A stretch of DNA of 64,000 nt. It comes from Megasphaera stantonii. Lineage in GTDB: Bacteria > Bacillota > Negativicutes > Veillonellales > Megasphaeraceae. Shown in pieces: positions 52,675 through 60,316 of this stretch. A program made the translations under genes and the position numbers. Positions within the stretch are counted from its first letter, which is position 1. Each line of letters opens with the position of its first letter. The DNA lies in assembly GCF_003367905.1 (NCBI RefSeq), contig NZ_CP029462.1, positions 1,674,001 through 1,738,000 on the forward strand, in the 5' to 3' direction. The notes under the pieces were generated by a model, which saw only the letters and a list, made by a program, of their open reading frames with translations, was not told where the DNA came from and did no database searches.

Positions 52675-52703
52675 TGTTCAGGCCGGTAAAAGTAAGATAT
52701 AAT
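52675..52703 (+). promoter_or_regulatory. Possible promoter of the RseC-like gene
   Basis: TATAAT at 52698-52703 with a weak TGTTCA at 52675-52680, 17 bp apart. It is divergent from the trxA promoter. Confidence 0.4.
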
Positions 52704-52742
52704 AAGAGCAGTTACACTTGATATTCAGATAAGGAGATACGT

Positions 52743-53210
52743 ATGAGAACTGGAACGGGAGTTGTCGACACCGTATTTGACAACGGCATGGTCAAGCTGC
52801 GGACGAACCGCAACAATTTGTATACGCCGTGCAGCGGCATGATTTGCAAAAACAACGCACTGATCGATGCGAAGAACCCTGTCGGAGCGATCAAAGGGCA
52901 GTATGTACGATTTAATATTCCCGACGGGAAGATGGGCGTCGGCGGAGCCATGTGCTTCGGCATGCCCCTCCTGATGGTCCTCATCTGGGGCGCTTTCGGC
53001 TACGTAAACGGTGAAGCCTTCGGCTGGGCTAAGGAGCTGTCGGCTTTTGCCGGCATGATTTTCGGCGGCATCGTCGGCGCCGTGCTGCTCAAGCGCTACG
53101 AGAAAAAGGTCCGTGAAGCCAACACGATGGCAGAAATTACGGAAATCATCGTAGAGCAGACCATTGAAATGGACGATTGGCCGGGAAAATCACAGCAAAA
53201 TAATTCATAA
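52743..53210 (+). CDS. RseC/SoxR-reducing-system-like membrane protein
   Basis: 155 residues. An N-terminal cytoplasmic beta-rich part with Cys30 and Cys36 (TPCSGMICKNNAL) is followed by two transmembrane helices (about 72-90 and 98-116) and a charged C-terminal tail. This order is that of RseC/MucC-family proteins, where cysteines bind Fe-S or carry electrons to SoxR or Rnf. The usual four-Cys pattern is not complete, so the identification is tentative. AAGGAGATACGT gives the ribosome site. Redox neighbours (thioredoxin, flavoproteins) fit the call. Confidence 0.6.
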   Translation: MRTGTGVVDTVFDNGMVKLRTNRNNLYTPCSGMICKNNALIDAKNPVGAIKGQYVRFNIPDGKMGVGGAMCFGMPLLMVLIWGAFGYVNGEAFGWAKELSAFAGMIFGGIVGAVLLKRYEKKVREANTMAEITEIIVEQTIEMDDWPGKSQQNNS

Positions 53211-53297
53211 TAGGACTGCCAGGCGTGGGACCGGCATTCGGAGGGCCGGTTCATGGCTTGCGGCTGAAACCGCAGCTTGTGGATGCTTTCTTGTATA

Positions 53298-53774
53298 TTA
53301 CGAGGAGCATCCATTTTGCATTTCCTGGCTGCATCGGGCAAAGGCTGCTCTCGTGATCCATACGGGCGTGACCGTGCCTTTGTAGAAGGGGACGGGCTCT
53401 CCTGCGACGGTTCCGCCCATTTTGCCGACGATGGCGACGGTCGTGTCGCGGGCTTCCATAAAAATGGAATCGATTCCTTGGGCGAAGAGTTCTGCAAAGG
53501 TAAAGGCTGCCAGCTTCGTGCCGATGTGCCGGCCCCGCAGGGCCTTCGTCACGATGAACCGGCCCCAATGGAGCTGACCGCCTTCATGCCAGGCGGCAGC
53601 CGTGCCGACGATGACGCCGTCCAGCTCGGCGACCCAGCACTGGGGCTCCATGGCTAGAAAGGCTTCAACGGCGTCCCGGGGGATAAGCTGCTCGCCGTGA
53701 AAGACGGCGGTCTGCAGGGCCATGACGGCTTCCATATCCTCGGTCCGGGCTTTTCTGTATCGTAATGATTCCAT
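53298..53774 (-). CDS. GNAT-family N-acetyltransferase
   Basis: 158 residues. The acetyl-CoA motif A is FIVTKALRGRHIGTKLAAFTFAELFAQGIDSIFMEARDTTVAIVGKMGG (about 73-121), with the R-G-x-x-I-G pyrophosphate loop. Motif B and the rest of the fold fit. The substrate is not predictable. AACAGGAGGATACTG precedes the ATG. It follows the flavoprotein gene by 15 bases and shares its transcript. Confidence 0.85.
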   Translation of the reverse strand: MESLRYRKARTEDMEAVMALQTAVFHGEQLIPRDAVEAFLAMEPQCWVAELDGVIVGTAAAWHEGGQLHWGRFIVTKALRGRHIGTKLAAFTFAELFAQGIDSIFMEARDTTVAIVGKMGGTVAGEPVPFYKGTVTPVWITRAAFARCSQEMQNGCSS

Positions 53775-53789
53775 CAGTATCCTCCTGTT

Positions 53790-54323
53790 CTATACGTGAA
53801 GGCCGGCCTGGTAGGCTGCTTCCATGACCGGCAGGGTGCGGACGGCTCCGGCTTCCATGACGTTGGACGCGTACAGGCGGCCTTTGATTTCATACTGCTC
53901 GAAGTGCTCGACAAATCCGTCCAGGTCGCCGAGGGAGCGGGCGATGATGTCTTCGCCTAAGCCGGCGGAGACGATGTAGTATACTTCCTTGCGGCCGAGG
54001 TGCTGCCAAATGGGATAGGTACGGTCGATACAGGCCTTCATCTGGGCGCTGACGCCGTAAAAATAGACGGGTGTCGCCAGTACGACGACGTCAGCCTGCT
54101 GGAAGGCGCAGAGGATATTTTCCATGTCGTCCTTCTGGATGCAGGCTCCGCCGTTGCGCATACAGACGTCGCAGGCCCGGCAGAAGCCGATGCGTTTTTC
54201 CGCCAGGGGGATAAAGCGTACGCTGTGGCCCGCCTCTTCGGCTCCTTGCTGAAATTGGCGGCACAAGAGGTTCGTGTTTCCGTTTTTTCTGGGGCTGCCC
54301 GATAGGATTACGATGTGTTTCAT
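53790..54323 (-). CDS. NAD(P)H-dependent FMN reductase / iron-sulfur flavoprotein-like
   Basis: 177 residues. The flavodoxin-like FMN loop is ILSGSPRKNGNTNLLC at 5-20 and the cysteine cluster FCRACDVCMRNGGACIQKDDM (about 47-67) is typical of the iron-sulfur flavoprotein branch, where it may bind a 4Fe-4S cluster. TPVYFYGVSAQMKACIDRTYP supplies the rest of the flavin site. It is a cytoplasmic electron-transfer or quinone/azo-type reductase; the physiological substrate is unknown. AAGGAGATGACAGCTA precedes the ATG. Confidence 0.88.
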   Translation of the reverse strand: MKHIVILSGSPRKNGNTNLLCRQFQQGAEEAGHSVRFIPLAEKRIGFCRACDVCMRNGGACIQKDDMENILCAFQQADVVVLATPVYFYGVSAQMKACIDRTYPIWQHLGRKEVYYIVSAGLGEDIIARSLGDLDGFVEHFEQYEIKGRLYASNVMEAGAVRTLPVMEAAYQAGLHV

Positions 54324-54405
54324 TAGCTGTCATCTCCTTAACGCGTAGTTTCCTTTTACTATTTCATTATACTATATTATTTCCTGCAGCGTATAAGCGT
54401 ATAAC

Positions 54406-54438
54406 TAAAAACGGCATAGCCGCGAGGGGCTATGCCGT
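54406..54438 (-). terminator. Terminator of metQ
   Basis: On the minus strand ACGGCATAGCC (54438-54428) pairs with GGCTATGCCGT (54421-54411), followed by TTTTTAG. Confidence 0.85.
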
Positions 54439-54460
54439 GGTGGCTCGATGTCCGTTTCTC

Positions 54461-55279
54461 TTAGAATGCCGGGAGAATCGTGCCTTGGAAGTGTTCGTTA
54501 ATGAATTTTTTAATCGGTTCGGATTGGTAGATGGCCAGGACTTTTTTATACGTTTCGTTGTTGGCTTCATCTTCGCGGACGACCATGACGTTAGCGTACG
54601 GCGAATCCTTGTCTTCTACGAGGAGGGAATCCTTCTGCGGGTTTAAGCCGGCCGGGATGGCGTAGTTCGTGTTGACGCAGGCCAGGTCCGTGTCGTCAAG
54701 GGAACGGGGAATCTGAGCGGCGTCGAGCTCGATGAATTCGAGGTGCTTCGGATTGTTTACGATATCCGGTACGGAGGCGTCGACGGAGGTTCCGTTTTTC
54801 AGGGTGATGAGGCCGACTTGCTGCAGGAGCAGGAGGGCGCGGCCGCCGTTGGTCGGGTCGTTCGGAATGGTAACCTTAGCGCCGTCGGCGACTTCGCTGA
54901 TGTTTTTATATTTGTGGGAATATACGGCCATGGGCAGGATAATGGTCTTGCCGATGGAGGTCAGCTTCATGCCCTGGTTTTTGACGACGTTGTCGAGGTA
55001 GGGCTGATGCTGCATGGAGTTCATGTCCAAATCGCCTTCGGCCAAGGCTTTGTTGGGCTGTACGAAATCGTTGAATTCGACGACCTTGATGGTCAGGCCT
55101 TGTTTTTCTGCTTCTTTGGCTACTTGTTCCATGACTTCCGCATGGGGGCCGGCCGTTACGCCGATGGCGATTTCCTTTTTGTCGGCCGAGCCGCTGTCGG
55201 AGCTGCCGCAGCCGGCGGCGAATACGCAGGTCGCGGCGATGAGGGCCGCTGCAAGAAGTTTTTTGATAGAAGAGTTCAT
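54461..55279 (-). CDS. metQ: Methionine ABC transporter substrate-binding lipoprotein
   Basis: 272 residues. Lipoprotein signal with lipobox FAAGC (Cys24). NlpA/MetQ features: VTAGPHAEVMEQVAKEAEKQGLTIKVVEFNDFVQPNKALAEGDLDMNSMQHQPYL and the later VTIPNDPTNGGRALLLLQQ, which line the methionine pocket. It should be a lipid-anchored binding protein delivering methionine to MetNI. The permease and ATPase genes are not adjacent, which is unusual. Expression is probably set by the SAM riboswitch in its leader. Confidence 0.93.
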   Translation of the reverse strand: MNSSIKKLLAAALIAATCVFAAGCGSSDSGSADKKEIAIGVTAGPHAEVMEQVAKEAEKQGLTIKVVEFNDFVQPNKALAEGDLDMNSMQHQPYLDNVVKNQGMKLTSIGKTIILPMAVYSHKYKNISEVADGAKVTIPNDPTNGGRALLLLQQVGLITLKNGTSVDASVPDIVNNPKHLEFIELDAAQIPRSLDDTDLACVNTNYAIPAGLNPQKDSLLVEDKDSPYANVMVVREDEANNETYKKVLAIYQSEPIKKFINEHFQGTILPAF

Positions 55280-55373
55280 GAGTTGTTCATCCTTTCTGAT
55301 ACTGAATCAATCACATGGCAAGAGGCAGGACGGCCTGCCATAGGATGGGCCGGCGACGATACGGGTAAAAAGA

Positions 55374-55506
55374 AAAGCCGTCGACAGATGACGGCTTTGA
55401 TTACGTATGTGTTCATCTGTCGGATGTATCCGCTGGACTTGGCACCTATCCCATTTGGGGGTTGCCGCAGCGTCATAGGGCCATTCCCTCGGCTGCTCTT
55501 GATGAA
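55374..55506 (-). promoter_or_regulatory. SAM-I (S-box) riboswitch controlling metQ
   Basis: On the minus strand the P1 stem TTCATC (55506-55501)/GATGAA (55417-55412) encloses AAGAGCAGCCGAGGGAATGG, then GCGGCAACC and GGTGCCAAGTCC, the conserved S-box blocks. A terminator follows: AAAGCCGTC/GACGGCTTT at 55398-55374, then TTCTTTTT. The 3' side of P1 (GACAGATGA) can pair with TCATCTGTC in the terminator to make the antiterminator. High SAM should therefore end transcription before metQ. Confidence 0.93.
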
Positions 55507-55530
55507 ATCAATATATGATTGTTGATAAAA

Positions 55531-55559
55531 ATCATACCATCTCTCGCACCGAATGTCAA
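55531..55559 (-). promoter_or_regulatory. Consensus promoter of metQ
   Basis: On the minus strand TTGACA (55559-55554), 17-bp spacer, TATGAT (55536-55531), directly before the S-box. Confidence 0.85.
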
Positions 55560-55586
55560 TATTTTGGCGGCAGAATTTTTCCGACG

Positions 55587-55617
55587 ACAAAAGACGGAGG
55601 CAGGATTCCTGCCTCCG
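55587..55617 (-). terminator. Terminator of the rubrerythrin gene
   Basis: CGGAGGCAGG and CCTGCCTCCG (55595-55604/55608-55617) form a 10-bp stem; on the minus strand TCTTTTG follows. Confidence 0.85.
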
Positions 55618-55656
55618 CTTTCGGATGTGTGATGGTGTCTCGTTATATATGGTGGT

Positions 55657-56193
55657 TTAGTAGTTATCGTTTTTCAGTTCAAAAAACGCTTGCGGATGCG
55701 CGCAGACCGGGCATACTTCCGGAGCTTCTTCGCCTTCGACGATAAATCCGCAGTTGCGGCATACCCATGTTTTCGTCGCCGGTTTCTTGAAGACCGTGCC
55801 GTTTTCGATGTTGGCCAGGAGGGCCAGGTAGCGTTCTTCGTGGTGTTTTTCGATTTCCGCTACTTTTTCAAACAAGTAGGCGATGTGTTCGAAGCCTTCT
55901 TCTCTGGCTTCTTTGGCGAAGGTCGGGTACATTTCCGTCCATTCGTAGTGTTCGCCGGCAGCGGCGTCTTTCAAGGCGTCGATGTCGTTCGGCATGCCGT
56001 CGTTGAGCAGTTTGAACCAGATTTTAGCGTGTTCTTTTTCGTTGTTGGCCGTTTCTTCAAAGAAGGCCTTGATCTGTTCGTAGCCGGCTTTTTTCGCTAC
56101 GCTTGCGTAATAGGTGTATTTATTTCTTGCCTGGGATTCGCCGGCAAATGCTGCCATTAAGTTTTTTTCAGTTTTGCTTCCCTTTAATTCCAT
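55657..56193 (-). CDS. Rubrerythrin
   Basis: 178 residues. The ferritin-like diiron domain (1-135) has Glu19 in [10 protein letters not shown], the EKEH motif at 52-55 and the second EIEKHHEER at 113-121. A rubredoxin domain with Cys145, Cys148, Cys161 and Cys164 ends the protein. It reduces hydrogen peroxide to water with electrons from NAD(P)H via rubredoxin-like partners and protects anaerobes from oxygen. GAGGTATCGAT precedes the ATG. The leader contains two small hairpins and a candidate PerR box lies upstream. Confidence 0.96.
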   Translation of the reverse strand: MELKGSKTEKNLMAAFAGESQARNKYTYYASVAKKAGYEQIKAFFEETANNEKEHAKIWFKLLNDGMPNDIDALKDAAAGEHYEWTEMYPTFAKEAREEGFEHIAYLFEKVAEIEKHHEERYLALLANIENGTVFKKPATKTWVCRNCGFIVEGEEAPEVCPVCAHPQAFFELKNDNY

Positions 56194-56273
56194 ATCGATA
56201 CCTCCATGATTTCATACGTAAACTCGCAGCCTATGCTGCCTCTTGTCAGGTCTCGTTCCTGACCTCTGAGTAC

Positions 56274-56302
56274 ATTATACTCTATTTGCAAAATAAAATC
56301 AA
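56274..56302 (-). promoter_or_regulatory. Promoter of the rubrerythrin gene
   Basis: On the minus strand TTGATT (56302-56297), 17-bp spacer, TATAAT (56279-56274). Confidence 0.7.
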
Positions 56303-56305
56303 TGG

Positions 56306-56316
56306 ATAATAATTAT
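56306..56316. promoter_or_regulatory. Candidate PerR box upstream of rubrerythrin
   Basis: ATAATAATTAT matches the core ATAATnATTAT of the Bacillus PerR consensus, though the outer two bases on each side do not fit. It sits four bases upstream of the -35. Peroxide control of rubrerythrin by PerR is known in other Firmicutes; here it is inferred. Confidence 0.4.
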
Positions 56317-56338
56317 TTTTTAATAAAATATGGAAAAA

Positions 56339-56851
56339 TTATTCTTTCACTGTGTCCGACTCAGATCGCCGCGGTTCTTTGGCATCGGCAGTGCGTTTCG
56401 ATTCCGTGTCCTTGCTGCTTTCGCGGGATACGGAACGCTTCGGCTCGGAAACAGCCTGTTCGGCATCTTCGGCCTTAGAGGAAAGCCTGCTTTCGGCTTC
56501 CTTTTTTATGGCGTCGATGTCGGCGTGGGACGAGGAGAACGTTTCGAGGGTGTCGTTCAGCGTGTCGGACAAGGTGCTCTGCGTATCCTTTGCCGTGTCG
56601 CTCAGGTCGCCGTACTTTTCCTTGAGATGGGCTTCCAGCTCGCTGGCCGGGCCGGGATACATCGTTTTCAGCCGTTCGAAGAGCTCGGCCTTCGAGGCGT
56701 TTCCCCGCTTGACCGCTTCTTCGAAGGCCTTGTATTCCTGATAATAGGCAAGCCAGCGCTGGAGGCGGGCGTAGTCGTTGCTCAGGAACGACTGGACGCT
56801 GAGAAAGGAAAAGACCAGCGTCAGGACGAGGCATATGACGACTTTTCCCAT
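56339..56851 (-). CDS. Uncharacterised membrane-anchored, charged coiled-coil protein
   Basis: 170 residues. A single N-terminal hydrophobic helix (VVICLVLTLVFSFLSV, about 4-19) is followed by a helical domain (NDYARLQRWLAYYQEYKAFEEAVK) and a long Ser/Glu/Lys-rich low-complexity tail. No signal-peptidase site is clear, so it is likely anchored with the tail in the periplasm or cytoplasm. No family is recognised. It starts within the stop codon (TAATG) of the DUF1700 gene, so the two are translationally coupled. Confidence 0.7.
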   Translation of the reverse strand: MGKVVICLVLTLVFSFLSVQSFLSNDYARLQRWLAYYQEYKAFEEAVKRGNASKAELFERLKTMYPGPASELEAHLKEKYGDLSDTAKDTQSTLSDTLNDTLETFSSSHADIDAIKKEAESRLSSKAEDAEQAVSEPKRSVSRESSKDTESKRTADAKEPRRSESDTVKE

Positions 56852-57624
56852 TATCCGTCCCTCCTTTGCGGGTTTCTGGCATTGCGGGCCGTGCGGTGGC
56901 AGGCCTGGCTGGCGTACGACGCAGTCAGGGCCGCGAACAGCAGGGCCAGGACGGCGAAGGCCATCGTCGAGACGGACAGCGTCGGCAGGGGCAGCAAATC
57001 CGAGAAGATATACGGCGGCAGGCTGTATACGGCGATGGAGGCGAGGAGCGCCAGGGCGAAAGCGAAGAATAGTATGGTGCTGACGATATTGAACAAGGCC
57101 CCGAATATGTCTAAAAAGGGGCTGGCAATGGCCTTTGCCGCCTGGGGGATGGCTGCCTTGTCATTCCACTGCAGCTCGTCTTCACCGGCTGTCCGTTTTG
57201 TAGGACCTTTCGCCTTAGGACGCTGGGGCTGCTCGGCGTAGGCATCGTAGTTTCGGGGCGGCTCGGGCTGCGGCATGGGATAGTAGGCTTCCCTGATTTT
57301 GGGGCGGCGGCGATGGGCCGGGTCTTTTTCCCAATCGTAGAATTGGGACGGCTTGGCAGGGGCAGCCTCGGGCGCTTCCTGTGCCGGCGCGTCGGCGGAG
57401 CCGGTCATGCTGAGATTGTCTTCCGGCACGATGGGCTTGCCGATATAGTAGCGGTATATGTTTTTAGGATGGCCCAGCTTGGCGCATACTTCTTCTTCCG
57501 TCAGGCCCTTTTTCGCGCCCAGGCGGAACTGTTCTTCGCAGTCTTCCAAGATCCCTTTCAAATCGGTCTTGTCGCTGCGGCGGAAGTAATACTTCAAGAG
57601 GTCCATGAATTCCGTCTTTCTCAT
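56851..57624 (-). CDS. DUF1700/HAAS-domain membrane protein
   Basis: 257 residues. The N-terminal helical HAAS domain (about 1-70: EFMDLLKYYFRRSDKTDLKGILEDCEEQFRLGAKKGLTEEEVCAKLGHPKNIYRYY) is typical of DUF1700 proteins. A Pro-rich linker with PEPP and PQRPKAKGP follows, then two or three transmembrane helices (about 178-200 and 205-235). DUF1700 genes are often paired with PadR regulators, but none is present here. The protein probably senses or links membrane to cytoplasmic partners; no function is known. TAAAGAACC precedes the ATG weakly. Confidence 0.75.
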   Translation of the reverse strand: MRKTEFMDLLKYYFRRSDKTDLKGILEDCEEQFRLGAKKGLTEEEVCAKLGHPKNIYRYYIGKPIVPEDNLSMTGSADAPAQEAPEAAPAKPSQFYDWEKDPAHRRRPKIREAYYPMPQPEPPRNYDAYAEQPQRPKAKGPTKRTAGEDELQWNDKAAIPQAAKAIASPFLDIFGALFNIVSTILFFAFALALLASIAVYSLPPYIFSDLLPLPTLSVSTMAFAVLALLFAALTASYASQACHRTARNARNPQRRDG

Positions 57625-57630
57625 GGTTCT

Positions 57631-57915
57631 TTACCTTTCCGTGCGGCGCTGCTTCAGGGCCGCTTCGTACTGCTGGTGGTATTTGGCGCCGTACTGCCAG
57701 GCGGCGATGGAAATGGCCATGACGGCGATGATGATGACGAAGCGCAGGGGCGTCGGCAAGTGGGATAAGAAGGAAATGGCCGCCAACGGCTCGGCTTCCA
57801 GGGCGATACAGACGGCGACCCAGATCAGCAGGGCCAGGGTCATGAGCGTGCAGACGCCGCCGAGGGTATAGAGAAGCAAATACGTATAGCGCAGTTTTTG
57901 TAAGTTCGGTGTCAA
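57631..57915 (-). CDS. Small membrane protein, first gene of the DUF1700 cluster
   Basis: 94 residues if started at TTG 57915, which follows AAGGAGG by seven bases; the longer open frame to 58050 has no ribosome site. Two transmembrane helices (about 10-35 and 55-75) join a basic C-terminal tail (EAALKQRRTER). No family is recognised. It ends six bases before the DUF1700 start. Confidence 0.6.
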   Translation of the reverse strand: MTPNLQKLRYTYLLLYTLGGVCTLMTLALLIWVAVCIALEAEPLAAISFLSHLPTPLRFVIIIAVMAISIAAWQYGAKYHQQYEAALKQRRTER

Positions 57916-58102
57916 GTCGGTGCCTCCTTGCAGGAAATAAAAAAAGATAGGGGCCGATGGGCCGGCTATTATCCAATATACTACCACAGGGAGGGAGAAA
58001 AGGGAATAGAAGGGCTGCCGGGCCTCTTTTTCTCTATCCTTTTCGGGCATTACCCTATATACTATATATACTATCGTTTTTTATCAGAAAAGGAGAATGT
58101 AT

Positions 58103-58309
58103 ATGGCAAATTTTATTCGGTATCATATCGGTGACATCGTACAGATGAAAAAGCCCCATCCCTGCGGCTCAAACGAATGGGAGGTCATGCGTATCGGCGT
58201 CGATTTCGTCATCCGCTGCTGCGGCTGCGGCCATCGGGTCATGATTCCCCGGCCGAAGTTTGAAAAGGCCGTGAAGAAAATTTTAAAACAAGCCGAAGAA
58301 GACGTGTAA
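58103..58309 (+). CDS. DUF951-family protein
   Basis: 68 residues from ATG 58103, with AAAGGAG seven bases upstream; the ATG six bases earlier is too close to it. The sequence GDIVQMKKPHPCGSNEWEVMRIGVDFVIRCCGCGHRVMIPR is the DUF951 signature, with three cysteines likely to bind zinc (the CGCGH knuckle). The protein is common in Firmicutes near chromosome-segregation or ribosome genes, but its function is unknown. Confidence 0.92.
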   Translation: MANFIRYHIGDIVQMKKPHPCGSNEWEVMRIGVDFVIRCCGCGHRVMIPRPKFEKAVKKILKQAEEDV

Positions 58310-58359
58310 AAAAAGTAAAATTTTTAAGAAAAGGTATTTTTATTTCGCCTCCAGTGTGT

Positions 58360-58408
58360 TACAATTTATGTCAGCCATTACTTTATCGATTTACCTTGAT
58401 AAAGTAAT
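58360..58408. promoter_or_regulatory. Promoter and operator-like inverted repeat of the his operon
   Basis: TACAAT at 58360-58365 is the probable -10, with no strong -35. Just after it, ATTACTTTATC (58377-58387) and GATAAAGTAAT (58398-58408) form a perfect 11-bp inverted repeat. A repressor operator at the start site is the simplest reading; an RNA hairpin is possible. No T-box or leader peptide was seen. Confidence 0.5.
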
Positions 58409-58444
58409 AAAGCAAAATAGACAGACGTAAAAGGAGGTCATGCG

Positions 58445-59662
58445 ATGAAACCGAATACGCTTGATGGGGTGAAAATGCTTCATCATGACGAAATGCGCAA
58501 TTATGACCGAATTCAGGGAAAGATTATTTCCGTAATCATGAACCACGGCTGCAAGATCGTCGAGACGCCGAGCTTTGAAGATTACGACGTATATCAGCAT
58601 TTTTTTCCGCACCTGCGCCGGCAGATGGTAAAGACCGTCGATACGGACGGACGGGTCCTCGTCCTGCGTCCCGACGTGACGCTGCCCCTCGTAGAGTCGG
58701 CGGCCCGGGAGTTTCCCCGGCCGAACCAGCTGCTGAAGTTCGGTTACGTGAGCACCGTCTTTCGGGAATATTTCGGCCGCAGCACCTACGGCAAGGATTT
58801 CCTGCAGGGCGGCATTGAAATCCTCGGCGATCCGAGCCCCGAGTGCGACGGCGAGGTCATCGTCATGGCCGCGGAAATCCTCAAGGCCGTCGGCGTCGAA
58901 AACATCCGCATCGACATCGGCACCGCAGCGTATACGCAGGCCTTGTTCGACGCCCTGCCCTTGCAGGAAGCGGAGAAGGACCGGCTGCGGGCCTATCTGG
59001 CCGACCGCAATCTCGTCGCCCTGCGCCGCTATCTGAGCGGCTTGTCCCTGCCGGGAAACGCCCGCTGCGCCCTGGAAGCGCTGCCGGTCCTGTTCGGACC
59101 GTACGCCCAGACCCTGGGCAAGGCGAAGGACTATTGCCTGAACAGCGGCATGCTCAACGCCCTGGCGCGGCTGGAAAAAATCTACGATTATATTTTATAC
59201 GCCGGCTTTGCCGACAAGGTGCAGCTCGACTTCGGCTTTGCCAGCCGGCTGGGCTATTATACGGACATGGTGTTCAAGGTATATGTCGACGGCGCGCTGT
59301 ACGACGTCATCGACGGCGGCCGCTACGATACGCTGTCGGCCCAGTTCGGCATCGACCGGCCGGCCTGCGGCTTCGGCATGAACATCAACTTATTGTACGA
59401 ATTCATGAACGACGCCGGCCTGCTGGCCCAGGCGGAGCCGTCGTTCCAGCTGGCCGTTTCCTATGCGGCGTCAGATCAGGTCATGGTCCGCGATTTGATG
59501 CGCTGGCGCAGCCAGGGGTTCCGCGTGGCGGCCTACCCCGAGTCGTCCTTTATCGACAGCCGCGATTACAGCATCCACGCCGTATACCGCGGCGGCTCGT
59601 ATTACAAGGACGGCCGGGCCGTGACGGCGGCAGATCTGGAAGAAGCGATGAGGGGGCTTTAA
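58445..59662 (+). CDS. hisZ: ATP phosphoribosyltransferase regulatory subunit HisZ
   Basis: 405 residues. It is a paralogue of class II histidyl-tRNA synthetase with motif 1-like YDRIQGKIISVIMNHGCKIVETPSFEDYDVY and the motif 2 loop KFGYVSTVFREYFGRSTYGKDFLQGGIEILG. HisZ lacks tRNA charging activity and is required by the short form of HisG encoded next. It starts with ATG 58445 after AAAAGGAGGTCATGCG. It begins the operon hisZGDCBHA. Confidence 0.93.
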   Translation: MKPNTLDGVKMLHHDEMRNYDRIQGKIISVIMNHGCKIVETPSFEDYDVYQHFFPHLRRQMVKTVDTDGRVLVLRPDVTLPLVESAAREFPRPNQLLKFGYVSTVFREYFGRSTYGKDFLQGGIEILGDPSPECDGEVIVMAAEILKAVGVENIRIDIGTAAYTQALFDALPLQEAEKDRLRAYLADRNLVALRRYLSGLSLPGNARCALEALPVLFGPYAQTLGKAKDYCLNSGMLNALARLEKIYDYILYAGFADKVQLDFGFASRLGYYTDMVFKVYVDGALYDVIDGGRYDTLSAQFGIDRPACGFGMNINLLYEFMNDAGLLAQAEPSFQLAVSYAASDQVMVRDLMRWRSQGFRVAAYPESSFIDSRDYSIHAVYRGGSYYKDGRAVTAADLEEAMRGL

Positions 59663-59663
59663 G

Positions 59664-60299
59664 ATGGCGATTCACATTGCCCTAGCTAAGGGGCGCATAC
59701 ACAAAGCGGTTATGGCCTATTTGCAGGAAAGCGGCTATGCCTTTCCGACCTATACCGCCGACAGCCGCAAGCTGATTTTTGAAGACAGTACGGGAACGCT
59801 CAAGGTGACCCTCGTCAAATCGCCGGACGTAGCCGTCTACGTCGAACGGGGAGCGGCTGACGTGGGCATCGTCGGCGAAGACGTCCTGCTGGAAGAAGCG
59901 CCGGGAGCCGGCGTGTACGAAATCTTCGATTTGGGCATCGGCCGCTGCCGCATGGCCGTCGCGGCCATTGCCGGCAAGCCCGTGGATATGACGAAGCGCA
60001 TTACCGTCGGCACGAAGTATCCCCGCATCGCCCGCCGCCATTTCGAGCAGAATCACCGCAGTGTCGATATTATCAAGCTGAACGGGTCCGTCGAGCTGGC
60101 GCCTATCGTGGGGCTGGCCGACGTCATCGTCGATATCGTCGAGACGGGAAATACGCTGAAAGCCAACGGCCTGGAGGTCGTCGAGTATTTCATGGATTTC
60201 AGCGCCCGCATGATCTGCAATCCCGTGTCGTTTAAGATGAAATACGAAGACATACGGCGTCTCGTCGACGTCGTCAAAGAGAAGGATTTGGAAGCATAA
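59664..60299 (+). CDS. hisG: ATP phosphoribosyltransferase catalytic subunit (short form)
   Basis: 211 residues, the HisZ-dependent short form lacking the C-terminal regulatory domain. IALAKGRIHKAVMAYLQESGY at the start and the PRPP-binding loop VDIVETGNTLKANGLEVVE (about 152-170) are the signature. It catalyses the first step of histidine biosynthesis, ATP plus PRPP to phosphoribosyl-ATP. It follows hisZ by one base. Confidence 0.95.
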   Translation: MAIHIALAKGRIHKAVMAYLQESGYAFPTYTADSRKLIFEDSTGTLKVTLVKSPDVAVYVERGAADVGIVGEDVLLEEAPGAGVYEIFDLGIGRCRMAVAAIAGKPVDMTKRITVGTKYPRIARRHFEQNHRSVDIIKLNGSVELAPIVGLADVIVDIVETGNTLKANGLEVVEYFMDFSARMICNPVSFKMKYEDIRRLVDVVKEKDLEA

Positions 60300-60316
60300 G
60301 CGAGGGGGCATGGACA

